From Gammaproteobacteria bacterium (GTDB lineage Bacteria > Pseudomonadota > Gammaproteobacteria > Ga0077536), in contig JACKNG010000009.1 of the NCBI GenBank assembly GCA_024235015.1, forward strand, positions 62,001 to 126,000: DNA of 64,000 bases. Direction: 5' to 3'. Position 1 is the first letter of the stretch, and each line of letters starts with the position of its first letter. This document shows, piece by piece, positions 49,801 to 57,717 of this stretch. The position numbers and the translations under genes are program-made. The notes below the pieces were generated by a model. That model was not told the DNA's origin. It worked only from the letters and a program-made list of their open reading frames with translations, and did not search any database.

Positions 49801-51934
49801 CCAGAGCTCCGAAAGCGACGACGAGCTGACCAGCCTGAAACCGATCTGGAATGCGCGCGAACAGCTGTCCGCGGTGAGCAACGTCACCACCCAGCGCACC
49901 TATTCCGCGACTGCCGACACCGGGCGCTACATCTTCACCTGGCTCGATACCGATCGTGACGGCGTCGTCGCAACCGACGGCTCCGAAGAACTGGCCTTCA
50001 CCACCAGCACGTTCAACAACAGCACCTTCGGCTGGATCGACGTGTGGGACGGCATCACCAAGAACGACACCGAGGCCGACAAGCTGGTCAACTACATCCG
50101 TGGCCAGGAACAGACCGGTTACCGCAACCGCACCGTCGACTACAACGCCGACGGCAGCGTCGAGATAATCCGCCTCGGCGACATCGTCCATTCCACCCCC
50201 ACCGTGGAGGGCACGCCGCGCGGCGCGTTCGACCTGCTGACCCTGGACGACAGCTACACGGCCTTCCGCGCCAAGTACCTCAACCGCCGCAACGTGGTCT
50301 ACGTCGGCGCCAACGACGGCATGCTGCATGCCTTCAACGGCGGCTTCTTCGACGTCACGGACAGCGCCTTCAAGACCAAGCTGACCACCGAGATCGAGCA
50401 CCCGCTGGGTTCCGAGCTGTGGGCCTATATCCCGAAGAACCTGCTCGGCCACCTGCAATGGCTGGCGGACGAGGATTACACCCACGCCTTCTACGTCGAC
50501 CAGAAACCCTTGACGCTGGACGTCAAGATCTTCGATGACGACACCACCCATCCCGGCGGCTGGGGCACCATCCTGGTGGTCGGCATGCGCCTCGGCGGCG
50601 GCCACGACAACAACGGCATCGTGCTCGACACCGCCGCCGATGGCCTCGGCGGCGCCAATGCGGCCGATGATGTCCTGACCAAGTCCGCCTACGTGGTGAT
50701 GGACATCACCGATCCCGAGCAACCGCCCAAGGTGATCGCCGAGTTGTCACCGCCCGGCCAGTTCCTGACCACCAGCGCCCCGGTCGTGGTGAGCATGGGC
50801 GAGGCGCTGCCCTCGACCAATGCCACCCCGCCGAACAAGTGGTACCTGGTGCTCGGATCCGGACCGACCAACCTCGGCACGGCGTCCTCCAACCAGACCG
50901 CCAAGCTCTTCGCCTACGACCTGCGCGATCTCTATCTCGGCAACGATGGCGTCATCGAAGACGGCCCGTTCAACGACGAGGGTACGCCAAACAATGGCCG
51001 CGGTTACGTCGACACCGGGGAAGCGAACACCTTCGTCGGTGACTTCACGGCGGCCGACCAGGATCTCGACATGAAGGTCGAAGCGATCTACTTCGGCACC
51101 GTCGGTGGCGAGTCCGGCACCGGCGGCAGCTTCTACCGCATGAGCCTGAACGAGAAACCGGCGACGTCCGACTGGAGCGAGCCCTTCAAGCTCCTCGACG
51201 TCAACAAGCCGTTCTCGACGCGGGCCTCGATCACCATCGACACGGCCTTCCGCACCTGGCTGTTCGCCGGTACCGGGCGCCATTACACCAACAACGACAA
51301 GAACTCGTCGGCGCAGCAGACCCTGTACGGATTCATCGACCCCTATGCGTCGAGCAATCCGCCGGCCGTCGAGGCGCCGCTGGACGAAACCCAGTTCGAG
51401 CCGGTCGCTGATGCGCGGACTTTCACCAACGGCGACGTCAGCCTCGATGGCGACGTCACGGCCGAGACCACCTTCGACGCCTTCGCGGGTACCGTAGAAG
51501 CGGCCGGCGGCTGGTACTTCGACTTCGACGTCGACGGCTCCAACCCGTCCGAGCGCATGGTCTCCAACCCCACCCTGATCGGCGGCATCCTGCTCGCCAC
51601 GCCGTTCACGCCGAGTACCGACCAGTGCGGTGCCGAGGGCGTGAGCCGCGAAATCGGTCGCGCCTACAATTCCGGCCTCGTGCCCGAGGAAGGCATCTTC
51701 GGCACCGAGCCGTGCCAGAGCTGCCCGGATGGCGTCTACGAGGCCGTGGGCGACGTCAACCTCGGCGCCGGCCAGGCCTCCTCGGTGAGTATCTTCATCG
51801 GGGCGCAGACAATCCCGGGCGTGGTGACGGGTTTCACCCAGAGCGATACGGGCGCCATCACCAACGACGAGATCCGTACCATGGGCGGAATCCGCAACGG
51901 CGAGATATCCTGGCAGGAATTCCGCTCGGAATAA
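46823..51934 (+). CDS. pilY1: Type IV pilus tip adhesin/assembly factor PilY1
   Basis: A 1703-residue exported protein, at the long end of the family. A signal peptide (about 1-33) is followed by an N-terminal region beginning ANLSGADMLDYTAYPVTTVS and containing a calcium-type loop DLDGDGIVETTYD. The PilC/PilY C-terminal beta-propeller starts near residue 1119 with GDIVHSTPTVEG and VVYVGANDGMLHAFNGG. Further acidic loops include DADGDGNPENDPD near 636 and DSNGNDKLDNYNTD near 950. PilY1 sits at the pilus tip, primes assembly with minor pilins and acts in adhesion and surface sensing. Confidence 0.95.
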   Translation: MDTAYNRLRIFTLGLGLSTALLPAIWSAPLSAANLSGADMLDYTAYPVTTVSSVTPKVMMVMSRDHQYFFKAYNDYSDLDGDGIVETTYDNSISYYGYFDQDKCYDYVEESLPSAPNIDYFKPKAFTPDHYCDAVDGEWSGNFLNWASMTRMDIVRKIVYGGRRYLDNPQTNSVDGETILERALLPHDAHSFAKYYGGDDLPKLTPFNVRTDTTNGGNNDGVDNLDEGITICNTTYATSGQSQTTNARPLMRIVKGNYALWAAGEVRQCRFSQESGGTNNNDFAVSGIDAGPSSPSNSLRLGTGDSQEPDWRVQVRVCVPGLINLNNNNENCRLYPDGNYKPSGLIQEYGEENKIDFGLFTGTFEKNISGGVLRKNPGGLGDEINVDTDGTFKADPNSATPSVGIIRALDVFKIWGWSFQNSRYFGSGSSDNCGFQLNSITEGYCASWGNPMAEMYAEAVRYFAGLQPTAAFDANDNNYVGGLKEDVWEDPMTDDNWCAGINIVVVNSSLSSYDEDTDHFEDIGAPNPIDLTNAVGDAEGFTGKDYLVGRVGAKGLPGNDEYCTAKTVSGLGEVVGVCPEGPTIDGTYRIAGMAHYAATHDIRPNLQGDQRITSYMVQLATNVPKFEVDTDFGVDADGDGNPENDPDVTILPAYRLVKNDGGGTLVDFKLVQKQTQTSDGVFEGKAIVQWEDSEQGGDFDKDVWGTIAFKLDTNVTPFTIEVTTDVVDYQSNNGQLFGFIISGTTQDGFHAYSGGNGNGIPSPAFRVSYNDPDILMSDCDNDPFEGKDIPNTSTKTAKNYCESTDPPRTHVFTVAPNGGGAGLLPDPLLLAAKYGGFIDSNGNDLPDLKDEYDIRDTSGTKVPGGDGIPDTYFFVTNPSALEDALRAVFDQVIERVASGTAAAVVANSQEGTGAVFQALYDPVKSDNLGNEATWMGTLHALFVDPAGYLREDSNGNDKLDNYNTDKVIEIYFDEDLRRSRIKRFGSDSDDEFIQSSESDDELTSLKPIWNAREQLSAVSNVTTQRTYSATADTGRYIFTWLDTDRDGVVATDGSEELAFTTSTFNNSTFGWIDVWDGITKNDTEADKLVNYIRGQEQTGYRNRTVDYNADGSVEIIRLGDIVHSTPTVEGTPRGAFDLLTLDDSYTAFRAKYLNRRNVVYVGANDGMLHAFNGGFFDVTDSAFKTKLTTEIEHPLGSELWAYIPKNLLGHLQWLADEDYTHAFYVDQKPLTLDVKIFDDDTTHPGGWGTILVVGMRLGGGHDNNGIVLDTAADGLGGANAADDVLTKSAYVVMDITDPEQPPKVIAELSPPGQFLTTSAPVVVSMGEALPSTNATPPNKWYLVLGSGPTNLGTASSNQTAKLFAYDLRDLYLGNDGVIEDGPFNDEGTPNNGRGYVDTGEANTFVGDFTAADQDLDMKVEAIYFGTVGGESGTGGSFYRMSLNEKPATSDWSEPFKLLDVNKPFSTRASITIDTAFRTWLFAGTGRHYTNNDKNSSAQQTLYGFIDPYASSNPPAVEAPLDETQFEPVADARTFTNGDVSLDGDVTAETTFDAFAGTVEAAGGWYFDFDVDGSNPSERMVSNPTLIGGILLATPFTPSTDQCGAEGVSREIGRAYNSGLVPEEGIFGTEPCQSCPDGVYEAVGDVNLGAGQASSVSIFIGAQTIPGVVTGFTQSDTGAITNDEIRTMGGIRNGEISWQEFRSE

Positions 51935-51955
51935 CAGGCAACAGAGGCAGGCGAG

Positions 51956-52420
51956 ATGAACAAGCAGTGTGATTCCCGTGGCGTGGCGATCGCCGCATCC
52001 CAGCAGGGCGTGACCCTGATGGAACTGATGATCGTGATTGCCATCGTCGGCATCCTCGCCGCGGTCGGCTACCCCGCCTACGTCGACTACACCGATCGCG
52101 CACGGCGCGCCGACGGCCGCGCCCTGCTGATGGACGCGGCGGCGCGCCAGGAACGCTACTTCTTCGACAACAACCAGTACTCGAGTACGTTGACCGCGCT
52201 CGGCTACGGTGCCGCCACCGTGACCTCGGCCGAGGGCGCCTACACCATGGGCGCGCCGGCCGCCGGCCCGACCGGCGCCGTTGCCACGAGTTTCCAGCTC
52301 ACCGCGACGCCGACCTTCTCGGATACGGATTGCGGCAATCTCATCCTGGACTCACGCGGTACGAAGAGCATCAGCGCCAGCAACGATGCCACCATCATCG
52401 ACCGCTGCTGGGGCCGCTGA
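51956..52420 (+). CDS. pilE: Type IV pilin PilE
   Basis: A 154-residue prepilin with a longer leader (about 18 residues) ending QQG before VTLMELMIVIAIVGILAAVG, and the PilE segment YPAYVDYTDRARRADGRALL. Two C-terminal Cys form the pilin D loop. In Pseudomonas PilE is a minor pilin encoded at this exact place after PilY1. It lies 21 bp after pilY1. Confidence 0.93.
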   Translation: MNKQCDSRGVAIAASQQGVTLMELMIVIAIVGILAAVGYPAYVDYTDRARRADGRALLMDAAARQERYFFDNNQYSSTLTALGYGAATVTSAEGAYTMGAPAAGPTGAVATSFQLTATPTFSDTDCGNLILDSRGTKSISASNDATIIDRCWGR

Positions 52421-52432
52421 GCAGTCTTCCTC

Positions 52433-52900
52433 ATGGACGCGAAGACTCGAACCCGGCGTCGACGCCACCTCGTCGGTGCACTCACCGCGATGCTGCTGCT
52501 GAGTGGTAGCGGCGTGCCGGCGGCGGGCGTCTACAAGTGGCGTGACGCCGACGGCAAGCTGCACTTCTCCGACAAGCCCCCGCTCGAGCAGACCGCGGAA
52601 AAGCTCGAGATTCATACCGCCCAGGACAAGCAGACCGCGCAACGCCTGAAGAACATGCGCCGCCAGGCCGAGCAGATTGGCGCCCCGAGCGAGGCCGAAG
52701 CCGCGAAACTCGAGGAGCAGCGCCGCGAGCGCGAACTGGCCGCCCACTGCAACGAGGCGCGGCAGAAACTCAATGACCTGCTCACCTCGACGCGACGCCA
52801 GGTGGTCAACGAGCAGGGCGAACGGGAATTTCTCGGCGAGGAAGAGCGCCAGGCGCAGATCCGCGCGACCGAGGCAGAAATCGCCAAAGCCTGCCGCTGA
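52433..52900 (+). CDS. DUF4124-domain exported protein
   Basis: A 155-residue protein. An Arg-rich N-terminus and hydrophobic core (LVGALTAMLLLSGSGVPAAG) look like a signal peptide. The DUF4124 motif VYKWRDADGKLHFSDKPP follows, then a long charged helix with two Cys. Family members are common in gammaproteobacteria and have no established role. It starts 12 bp after pilE and probably belongs to the pilus operon transcript; it converges with ispH. Confidence 0.82.
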   Translation: MDAKTRTRRRRHLVGALTAMLLLSGSGVPAAGVYKWRDADGKLHFSDKPPLEQTAEKLEIHTAQDKQTAQRLKNMRRQAEQIGAPSEAEAAKLEEQRRERELAAHCNEARQKLNDLLTSTRRQVVNEQGEREFLGEEERQAQIRATEAEIAKACR

Positions 52901-53012
52901 GGGCATCCGGGCATGCCCGAAGACGGGCGTGGGCGCGGTTCCTGTGCCGGCGCGGAAGCAGCGCCCCGCCGCGCCCGCGGCGCGGTATCACCGGACCGTG
53001 GCGCGGCCGCGG

Positions 53013-53996
53013 TCAGAAATCGACGAGGCTCTCGTCGACTTCGCGCGTCTCGCCAGCCTTGATCAGCTCACGTGGCAGGCTGAACACCACCTGCTCGGTG
53101 ATGCCGGGCACCTCGGTCACTTCGAGCCCACCGCGGTCACGCAGGGTCTGCACCACCTGGTCGACCAGCACCTCGGGCGCGGATGCGCCGGCGGTGACCC
53201 CGACGCTGCTGCGGCCTTCCAGCCACTCGGTGCGGATTTCCGCGGCGCTGTCGATGAGGTAGGCCGGGATGCCCTGCTTCTCCGCGATCTCCTTCAGGCG
53301 GGTCGAGTTCGAGCTGGTCTGCGAGCCGACCACGAGGATGAGGTCGCAGTACTGGACCATGCGCTTGACCGCGTCCTGGCGGTTCTGCGTCGCGTAGCAG
53401 ATGTCTTCCTTCTTCGGCCCGACGATGGCGGGAAAGCGCCGACGCAGGGCGTCGATGATCTCGGCCGTGTCGTCCATCGACAAGGTCGTCTGGGTGACGA
53501 AGGCGAGGAAACGCGGGTCCTTGACCTCGAGTTCGTCGACGTCACCGACCGATTCCACCAGGTACATGCCACCGCGACCGTCGGCGTGCCGGAGGTACTG
53601 GCCCAGCGTCCCCTCGACCTCGGGATGGCCGGCATGCCCGATGAGGATGCATTCGCGGCCTTCCTCCTGGTAGCGCCCGACCTCCATGTGAACCTTGGTC
53701 ACGAGGGGGCAGATGGCATCGAACACGCGCAGCTTGCGGCGCGCGGCTTCCTCGCGCACCGCCTTGGCCACGCCGTGGGCGCTGAAGATGACCGTCGAGT
53801 CGTCCGGCACCTCGTCGAGTTCGTCGACGAAGACCGCGCCCTTGGCACGCAGTCCGTCGACGACGTACTTGTTGTGCACGACTTCGTGACGCACGTAGAC
53901 GGGGGCGCCGAAGATTTCGAGCGCGCGTTCGACGATACCGATGGCGCGATCGACGCCGGCACAGAATCCGCGGGGATTGGCGAGATGGATTTGCAT
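53013..53996 (-). CDS. ispH: 4-hydroxy-3-methylbut-2-enyl diphosphate reductase IspH
   Basis: A 327-residue Fe-S enzyme that makes IPP and DMAPP in the last step of the MEP pathway. The start at 53996 gives MQIHLANPRGFCAGVDRAIG with the first cluster Cys. The other two are in FDAICPLVTKVH and LILVVGSQTSS/ATQNRQD context (CYATQ), and TAGASAPEVLVDQV is conserved. It lies downstream of lspA, as in many gammaproteobacteria; the fkpB usually between them is absent. Confidence 0.97.
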   Translation of the reverse strand: MQIHLANPRGFCAGVDRAIGIVERALEIFGAPVYVRHEVVHNKYVVDGLRAKGAVFVDELDEVPDDSTVIFSAHGVAKAVREEAARRKLRVFDAICPLVTKVHMEVGRYQEEGRECILIGHAGHPEVEGTLGQYLRHADGRGGMYLVESVGDVDELEVKDPRFLAFVTQTTLSMDDTAEIIDALRRRFPAIVGPKKEDICYATQNRQDAVKRMVQYCDLILVVGSQTSSNSTRLKEIAEKQGIPAYLIDSAAEIRTEWLEGRSSVGVTAGASAPEVLVDQVVQTLRDRGGLEVTEVPGITEQVVFSLPRELIKAGETREVDESLVDF

Positions 53997-54102
53997 GATG
54001 TCGAGCTGTCCGGGGGCTGGTTGCGACTGCGGGCCGCCGATTATACGCACCCACTCCCGGCGGGTCAGTCGGGCCGCCGCATAGACCACACCCTTGGCGC
54101 GG

Positions 54103-54591
54103 TTATTTGTCGGTCTCCGTGGGCGCGCGCGGGCCGCGCAGGATCAACATGACCGCCCCGACCGAGATCGCCGAATCGGCGACGTTGAACGCCGGCCACG
54201 ACCATTGGTGGTAATAGACCTGGATGAAATCGACCACGTGGCCGAGCAACACGCGGTCGACGAGATTACCGCACGCACCGCCGAGCACCAGCGCCAGGGC
54301 CAACGGTGCCCAGCGCTGGCCGGGTTCGAGCCGCGTCAGCCACCAGGCCACGCCGCTGCCGACGACCACGGCGATGGCGATGAACAGCCAGCGCTGCCAG
54401 CCCGGCTGGTCGTGGAACAGGCTGAACGCGGCGCCGGTGTTGTGCAGCAGGGTGAGGTTGAAGCCGGGCAGCACGGGGCGCGGCACGCCGTAGCTGAGGT
54501 AGCTGCTGGCCAGGAACTTGGTGGCCTGGTCGAGCACCGCCACCAGGAACGCAACGCCCAGCCAGGGCAGCAGCACGGCGCCGCTACGCAC
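54103..54591 (-). CDS. lspA: Lipoprotein signal peptidase LspA
   Basis: A 162-residue four-helix membrane protease. The catalytic Asp residues lie in GNLVDRVLLGHVVDFI and NVADSAI, and DQATKFL and HNTGAAFSLF are conserved. It cleaves prolipoprotein signal peptides such as that of FlgH. It overlaps the ribF 3' end by 8 bp; ileS, normally between them, is missing here. Confidence 0.96.
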   Translation of the reverse strand: MRSGAVLLPWLGVAFLVAVLDQATKFLASSYLSYGVPRPVLPGFNLTLLHNTGAAFSLFHDQPGWQRWLFIAIAVVVGSGVAWWLTRLEPGQRWAPLALALVLGGACGNLVDRVLLGHVVDFIQVYYHQWSWPAFNVADSAISVGAVMLILRGPRAPTETDK

Positions 54592-55525
54592 CTCCGTACT
54601 CGAACGTCAGGCGCTCGCGCGCGACCTCGCAATCCCGCCGGATCTGCTCGGCCATGACGGCGAAGGAGTCGAAGTTCATGTCGTCGCGGATACGGTCGCA
54701 GAACTGCACCGAGATGAGCTTGCCGTAGCAGTCGTCGTCGTAGTCGAAGATGTGCACTTCGAGCACGTAACGCGGATCGTCGATGATCGGCCGGTTACCG
54801 ACGTAGGCGACCCCCATGCGCGGCGGATCGCCGAGGCCGTGCACACGCACGGCGAAGATCCCGGACAGCGGGCTCTTGATCCGGTGCAGGTTGAGATTGG
54901 CGGTCGGGAAACCCCATTCGCGGCCCTGCTTGTGACCATGTACGACATGGCCTTCGATGCAGTACGGGTGCCCGAGCATGCGTTCCGCTTCCTTCATGTA
55001 GCCGTGGCGTAACAGGTAGCGGATGTAGGTGCTCGAGATGCGCTTGCCGATGAACAGGAACGGCGGCGTCTGTTCGAGCACGAAGCCATGGCGCTCGGCG
55101 AGTTCGTGCAGCAATCCGAAATCGCCACCGCGCCCGCTGCCGAATCGGAAGTCGTCGCCGATGATGAGAGCCTTGACGCCGAGCCGGCGGACGAGGAATT
55201 CCTCGACGAAAGCCTGCGGCGTATAGGTGCGCAGGTGCTCGTCGAAACGCAGCACGAGCAGGCGATCGACGCCACGCTGGCGGATCAGGTTGAACTTCTC
55301 GCGGAAGCGGGTCAGGCGCGCCGGCACGCGATCGCGGGCGAAATACTCGGCCGGCTGCGGCTCGAAGATGATCAACGTACTCGGTACGCCGTGCGCGGCG
55401 GCATGCCGCTTGAGACGCTTGATGATCTCGGCATGGCCGAGATGGACGCCGTCGAAGTTGCCGATCGTGGCGACGCAGCCATGGTGCGCGTCGGTCAGGC
55501 TATGGGCTCCTCGGATCAGCTGCAT
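54584..55525 (-). CDS. ribF: Bifunctional riboflavin kinase/FAD synthetase RibF
   Basis: A 313-residue enzyme that makes FMN and FAD. The N-terminal adenylyltransferase domain has CVATIGNFDGVHLGHAEIIK and IIGDDFRFGSGRGGDFGLL; the C-terminal kinase domain (about 185-310) has GHKQGREWGFPTANLNL. It lies between murJ and lspA. A TATAAT -10-like box on the minus strand at 55555-55560 may give it its own promoter. Confidence 0.96.
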   Translation of the reverse strand: MQLIRGAHSLTDAHHGCVATIGNFDGVHLGHAEIIKRLKRHAAAHGVPSTLIIFEPQPAEYFARDRVPARLTRFREKFNLIRQRGVDRLLVLRFDEHLRTYTPQAFVEEFLVRRLGVKALIIGDDFRFGSGRGGDFGLLHELAERHGFVLEQTPPFLFIGKRISSTYIRYLLRHGYMKEAERMLGHPYCIEGHVVHGHKQGREWGFPTANLNLHRIKSPLSGIFAVRVHGLGDPPRMGVAYVGNRPIIDDPRYVLEVHIFDYDDDCYGKLISVQFCDRIRDDMNFDSFAVMAEQIRRDCEVARERLTFEYGGA

Positions 55526-55679
55526 CGGTTCTGGCGCACTTGCGGCGGCGCATCATTATAGGAAGGTCTGCACAAGTGAGCGAGCATGGCGGGGCGCGCG
55601 GCGCGCGTTGTCGGGCTCGCGCATCGGCGGCGCGACACGTCAGTCGCACGGGGCCGCGTGACCGCCCGTCCAGGCCGGC

Positions 55680-57227
55680 CTACACGCCGCTCTCGCGCAT
55701 CACCATGTCGCGCGGACGCAGGCCGCTGCCCAGCAGCACCACCGCGTAGACCGCGCCGCCAAGCGCGATGCCGATGGCGAGCTGCGCCGCGCGCGTCGCC
55801 GCCGGCCAGGTGGCCCAGAGCGCCAACGGCTCGAGCCACCAGCCCAGCGCGAGACACATCGTCGCGCTCGCCAGGGTCACGCGCAGGGCGAACAGCGGCC
55901 AGCCCGGCCCGCGCAGGTAGACGCCCTGCTTGCGCAGACCGCGCCACAGCAACAGCGCGTTGAGATAGGCCGACAGGGTGGTGGCGAGTGCGAGCCCCGC
56001 ATGGGCGAGGGGAAACACCAGTGCGAGGTTCATCACCATGTTCGCGCCCATCGCGATCATGCCGATGCGCACCGGCGTGCGCGTGTCCTGGCGCGCGAAG
56101 TAGCCCGGCGCCAGCACCTTGACCAGGATGAAGCCGAGCAGGCCGCCGGCGTAGGCAACCAGGCTGCGCGCCGACATCGCGACGTCGTGCAGATCGAGCG
56201 CGCCGTACTGGAACAGGGTGCTCAGCATCGGGCCGGCGAGCACCGCCAGGCCGAGCGCGGCCGGCGTACCGACGAGGAACACCCAGCGCAGCGCCCAGTC
56301 GAGCGTGGCAGAGAAGTCCGCGCGGCTGCCGGCGCTGTGGCTGGACGACAGCGAGGGCAGGATCACCGTCGCCAGCGCGATGCCGAACACGCCGAGCGGG
56401 AACTCGACCAGGCGGTCGGAGTAGTACAGCCAGGAGATCGAACCGGTCTGCAGGAACGAGGCGATGACCGTGTCGAGCATGAGGTTGATCTGCGCCACCG
56501 AGACGCCGAATATCGCGGGCCCCATGAGGACGAGGATGCGGCGTACCCCGGGATGGCGGAAGGCCACCTGCAGCCGGATCGGCAGGCCGAGACGCACCAC
56601 CGCGACGAGCTGCAGGCCGAGCTGGGCGACGCCGCCGATGACCACGCCGATGGCGAGCGCCATGACCGGTTCGTCGAGTTGCGGCGCGAGGCCGATGGCG
56701 CAGCCGATGAGCGCCACGTTGAGCAGCACCGGCGTGAAGGCCGGTACCGCGAAGCGGCCGAAGGTGTTGAGCACCGCGCCGGCCAGCGCGGCGAGCGAGA
56801 TCAGGCCGAGGTAGGGGAACGTCACGCGCAGCAGGCTGGTGGCCAGCTCGAGCTTGTCACCCTGGTCGACGAAACCGGGCGCGAACAGCAGGATCAGTGC
56901 CGGTGCGGCAACCACGCCGAGGACGGTGAAGACGAGCAGCACCACGCCGAGCGCACCGGCGACCGCGCCGACCAGGCCGCCGACGGCAGCCTCGCCTTCA
57001 CGCTCGCGGTACTCGGCGAGCACCGGCACGAACGCCTGCGAGAACGCGCCCTCGGCGAACAGGCGGCGGAACAGGTTGGGGATCTTGAAGGCGACGAAGA
57101 AGGCGTCGGCGGCGACCGAGGCGCCGAAGGCCCGCGCGATCACGACATCGCGCACGAAGCCGAGCACGCGCGACAGCAAGGTCATCTGGCCGACCGTCGC
57201 GGTCGAGCGGAGCAGGGCCCTGGACAG
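55680..57227 (-). CDS. murJ: Lipid II flippase MurJ
   Basis: A multi-pass (about 14 segments) inner-membrane protein that flips lipid II. The N-terminal motif MTLLSRVLGFVRDVVIARAF and RRLFAEGAFSQAFVPVLAEY are diagnostic. I propose a CTG start at 57227, which has GGGAG seven bases upstream and gives the family-like SRALLRSTATVGQ lead-in (515 residues); the first ATG, at 57185, would give 501 residues and lacks a ribosome site. A TATAAT box on the minus strand at 57271-57276 fits a promoter. It diverges from rpsT. Confidence 0.93.
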   Translation of the reverse strand: MSRALLRSTATVGQMTLLSRVLGFVRDVVIARAFGASVAADAFFVAFKIPNLFRRLFAEGAFSQAFVPVLAEYREREGEAAVGGLVGAVAGALGVVLLVFTVLGVVAAPALILLFAPGFVDQGDKLELATSLLRVTFPYLGLISLAALAGAVLNTFGRFAVPAFTPVLLNVALIGCAIGLAPQLDEPVMALAIGVVIGGVAQLGLQLVAVVRLGLPIRLQVAFRHPGVRRILVLMGPAIFGVSVAQINLMLDTVIASFLQTGSISWLYYSDRLVEFPLGVFGIALATVILPSLSSSHSAGSRADFSATLDWALRWVFLVGTPAALGLAVLAGPMLSTLFQYGALDLHDVAMSARSLVAYAGGLLGFILVKVLAPGYFARQDTRTPVRIGMIAMGANMVMNLALVFPLAHAGLALATTLSAYLNALLLWRGLRKQGVYLRGPGWPLFALRVTLASATMCLALGWWLEPLALWATWPAATRAAQLAIGIALGGAVYAVVLLGSGLRPRDMVMRESGV

Positions 57228-57308
57228 CTGGAGACTCCCGGTGCGGACCCCCTGGCCCGCTGGCGCGGCGATTATACGCGCGCGACTCGCGCGGACGGTC
57301 GCCACGCA

Positions 57309-57337
57309 TTGACATTCAGCGGCGGAAACCGCATATT
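57309..57337 (+). promoter_or_regulatory. Sigma-70 promoter of rpsT
   Basis: TTGACA, a 17-bp spacer and CATATT. The predicted start is about 35 bp before the TTG initiation codon of rpsT. Confidence 0.75.
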
Positions 57338-57377
57338 TGCGCGCCGTTTCAGCACAGACCGTCTTTGGAGCAGGCCC

Positions 57378-57641
57378 TTGGCTAATTCCCCCCAGGCGCG
57401 CAAGCGCGCCCGCCAGTCCGAAAAGCGCCGCCGGCACAACGCCAGCCGCCGCTCGATGATGCGTACCCGGATCAAGCAGGTCATCAAGGCCATCCAGTCG
57501 GGTGACAAGACCCAGGCCGAGGCCGCCTACGCCGTCGCCGTGCCGGTCATCGACCGCGCCGCGGGCGGCGACCTCATCCATCGCAACAAGGCCGCCCGGC
57601 ACAAGTCACGCCTGATCGCCCGCATCAAGGCGATGGCCTGA
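57378..57641 (+). CDS. rpsT: 30S ribosomal protein S20 (TTG start)
   Basis: An 87-residue S20 starting at TTG: (M)ANSPQARKRARQSEKRRRHN, then MRTRIKQVIKAIQSGD and a C-terminal RNKAARHKSRLIARIKAMA. S20 binds 16S rRNA. Escherichia coli rpsT also uses UUG and is translationally autoregulated, so the rare start may be functionally conserved. TTTGGAG lies upstream at suitable distance. A terminator follows 22 bp after the stop. Confidence 0.96.
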   Translation: MANSPQARKRARQSEKRRRHNASRRSMMRTRIKQVIKAIQSGDKTQAEAAYAVAVPVIDRAAGGDLIHRNKAARHKSRLIARIKAMA

Positions 57642-57663
57642 GCGCAGCGCGCCATGCGACGCA

Positions 57664-57689
57664 AGAGCCGGCTTCGTGCCGGCTTTTTC
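57664..57689 (+). terminator. Intrinsic terminator of rpsT
   Basis: AGCCGGC and GCCGGCT form a 7-bp stem with loop TTCGT, followed by TTTT. Confidence 0.88.
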
Positions 57690-57717
57690 GTTTCCGGCCC
57701 GGCACTGCCGGGCCCGT

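Noticed and set aside
47702..50722. Open frame of about 1006 codons on the strand opposite pilY1
   Set aside because: It is an antisense shadow of a GC-rich gene: it has the biased composition of complementary third positions, no recognisable domain, no ribosome site, and fully overlaps a clear PilY1.
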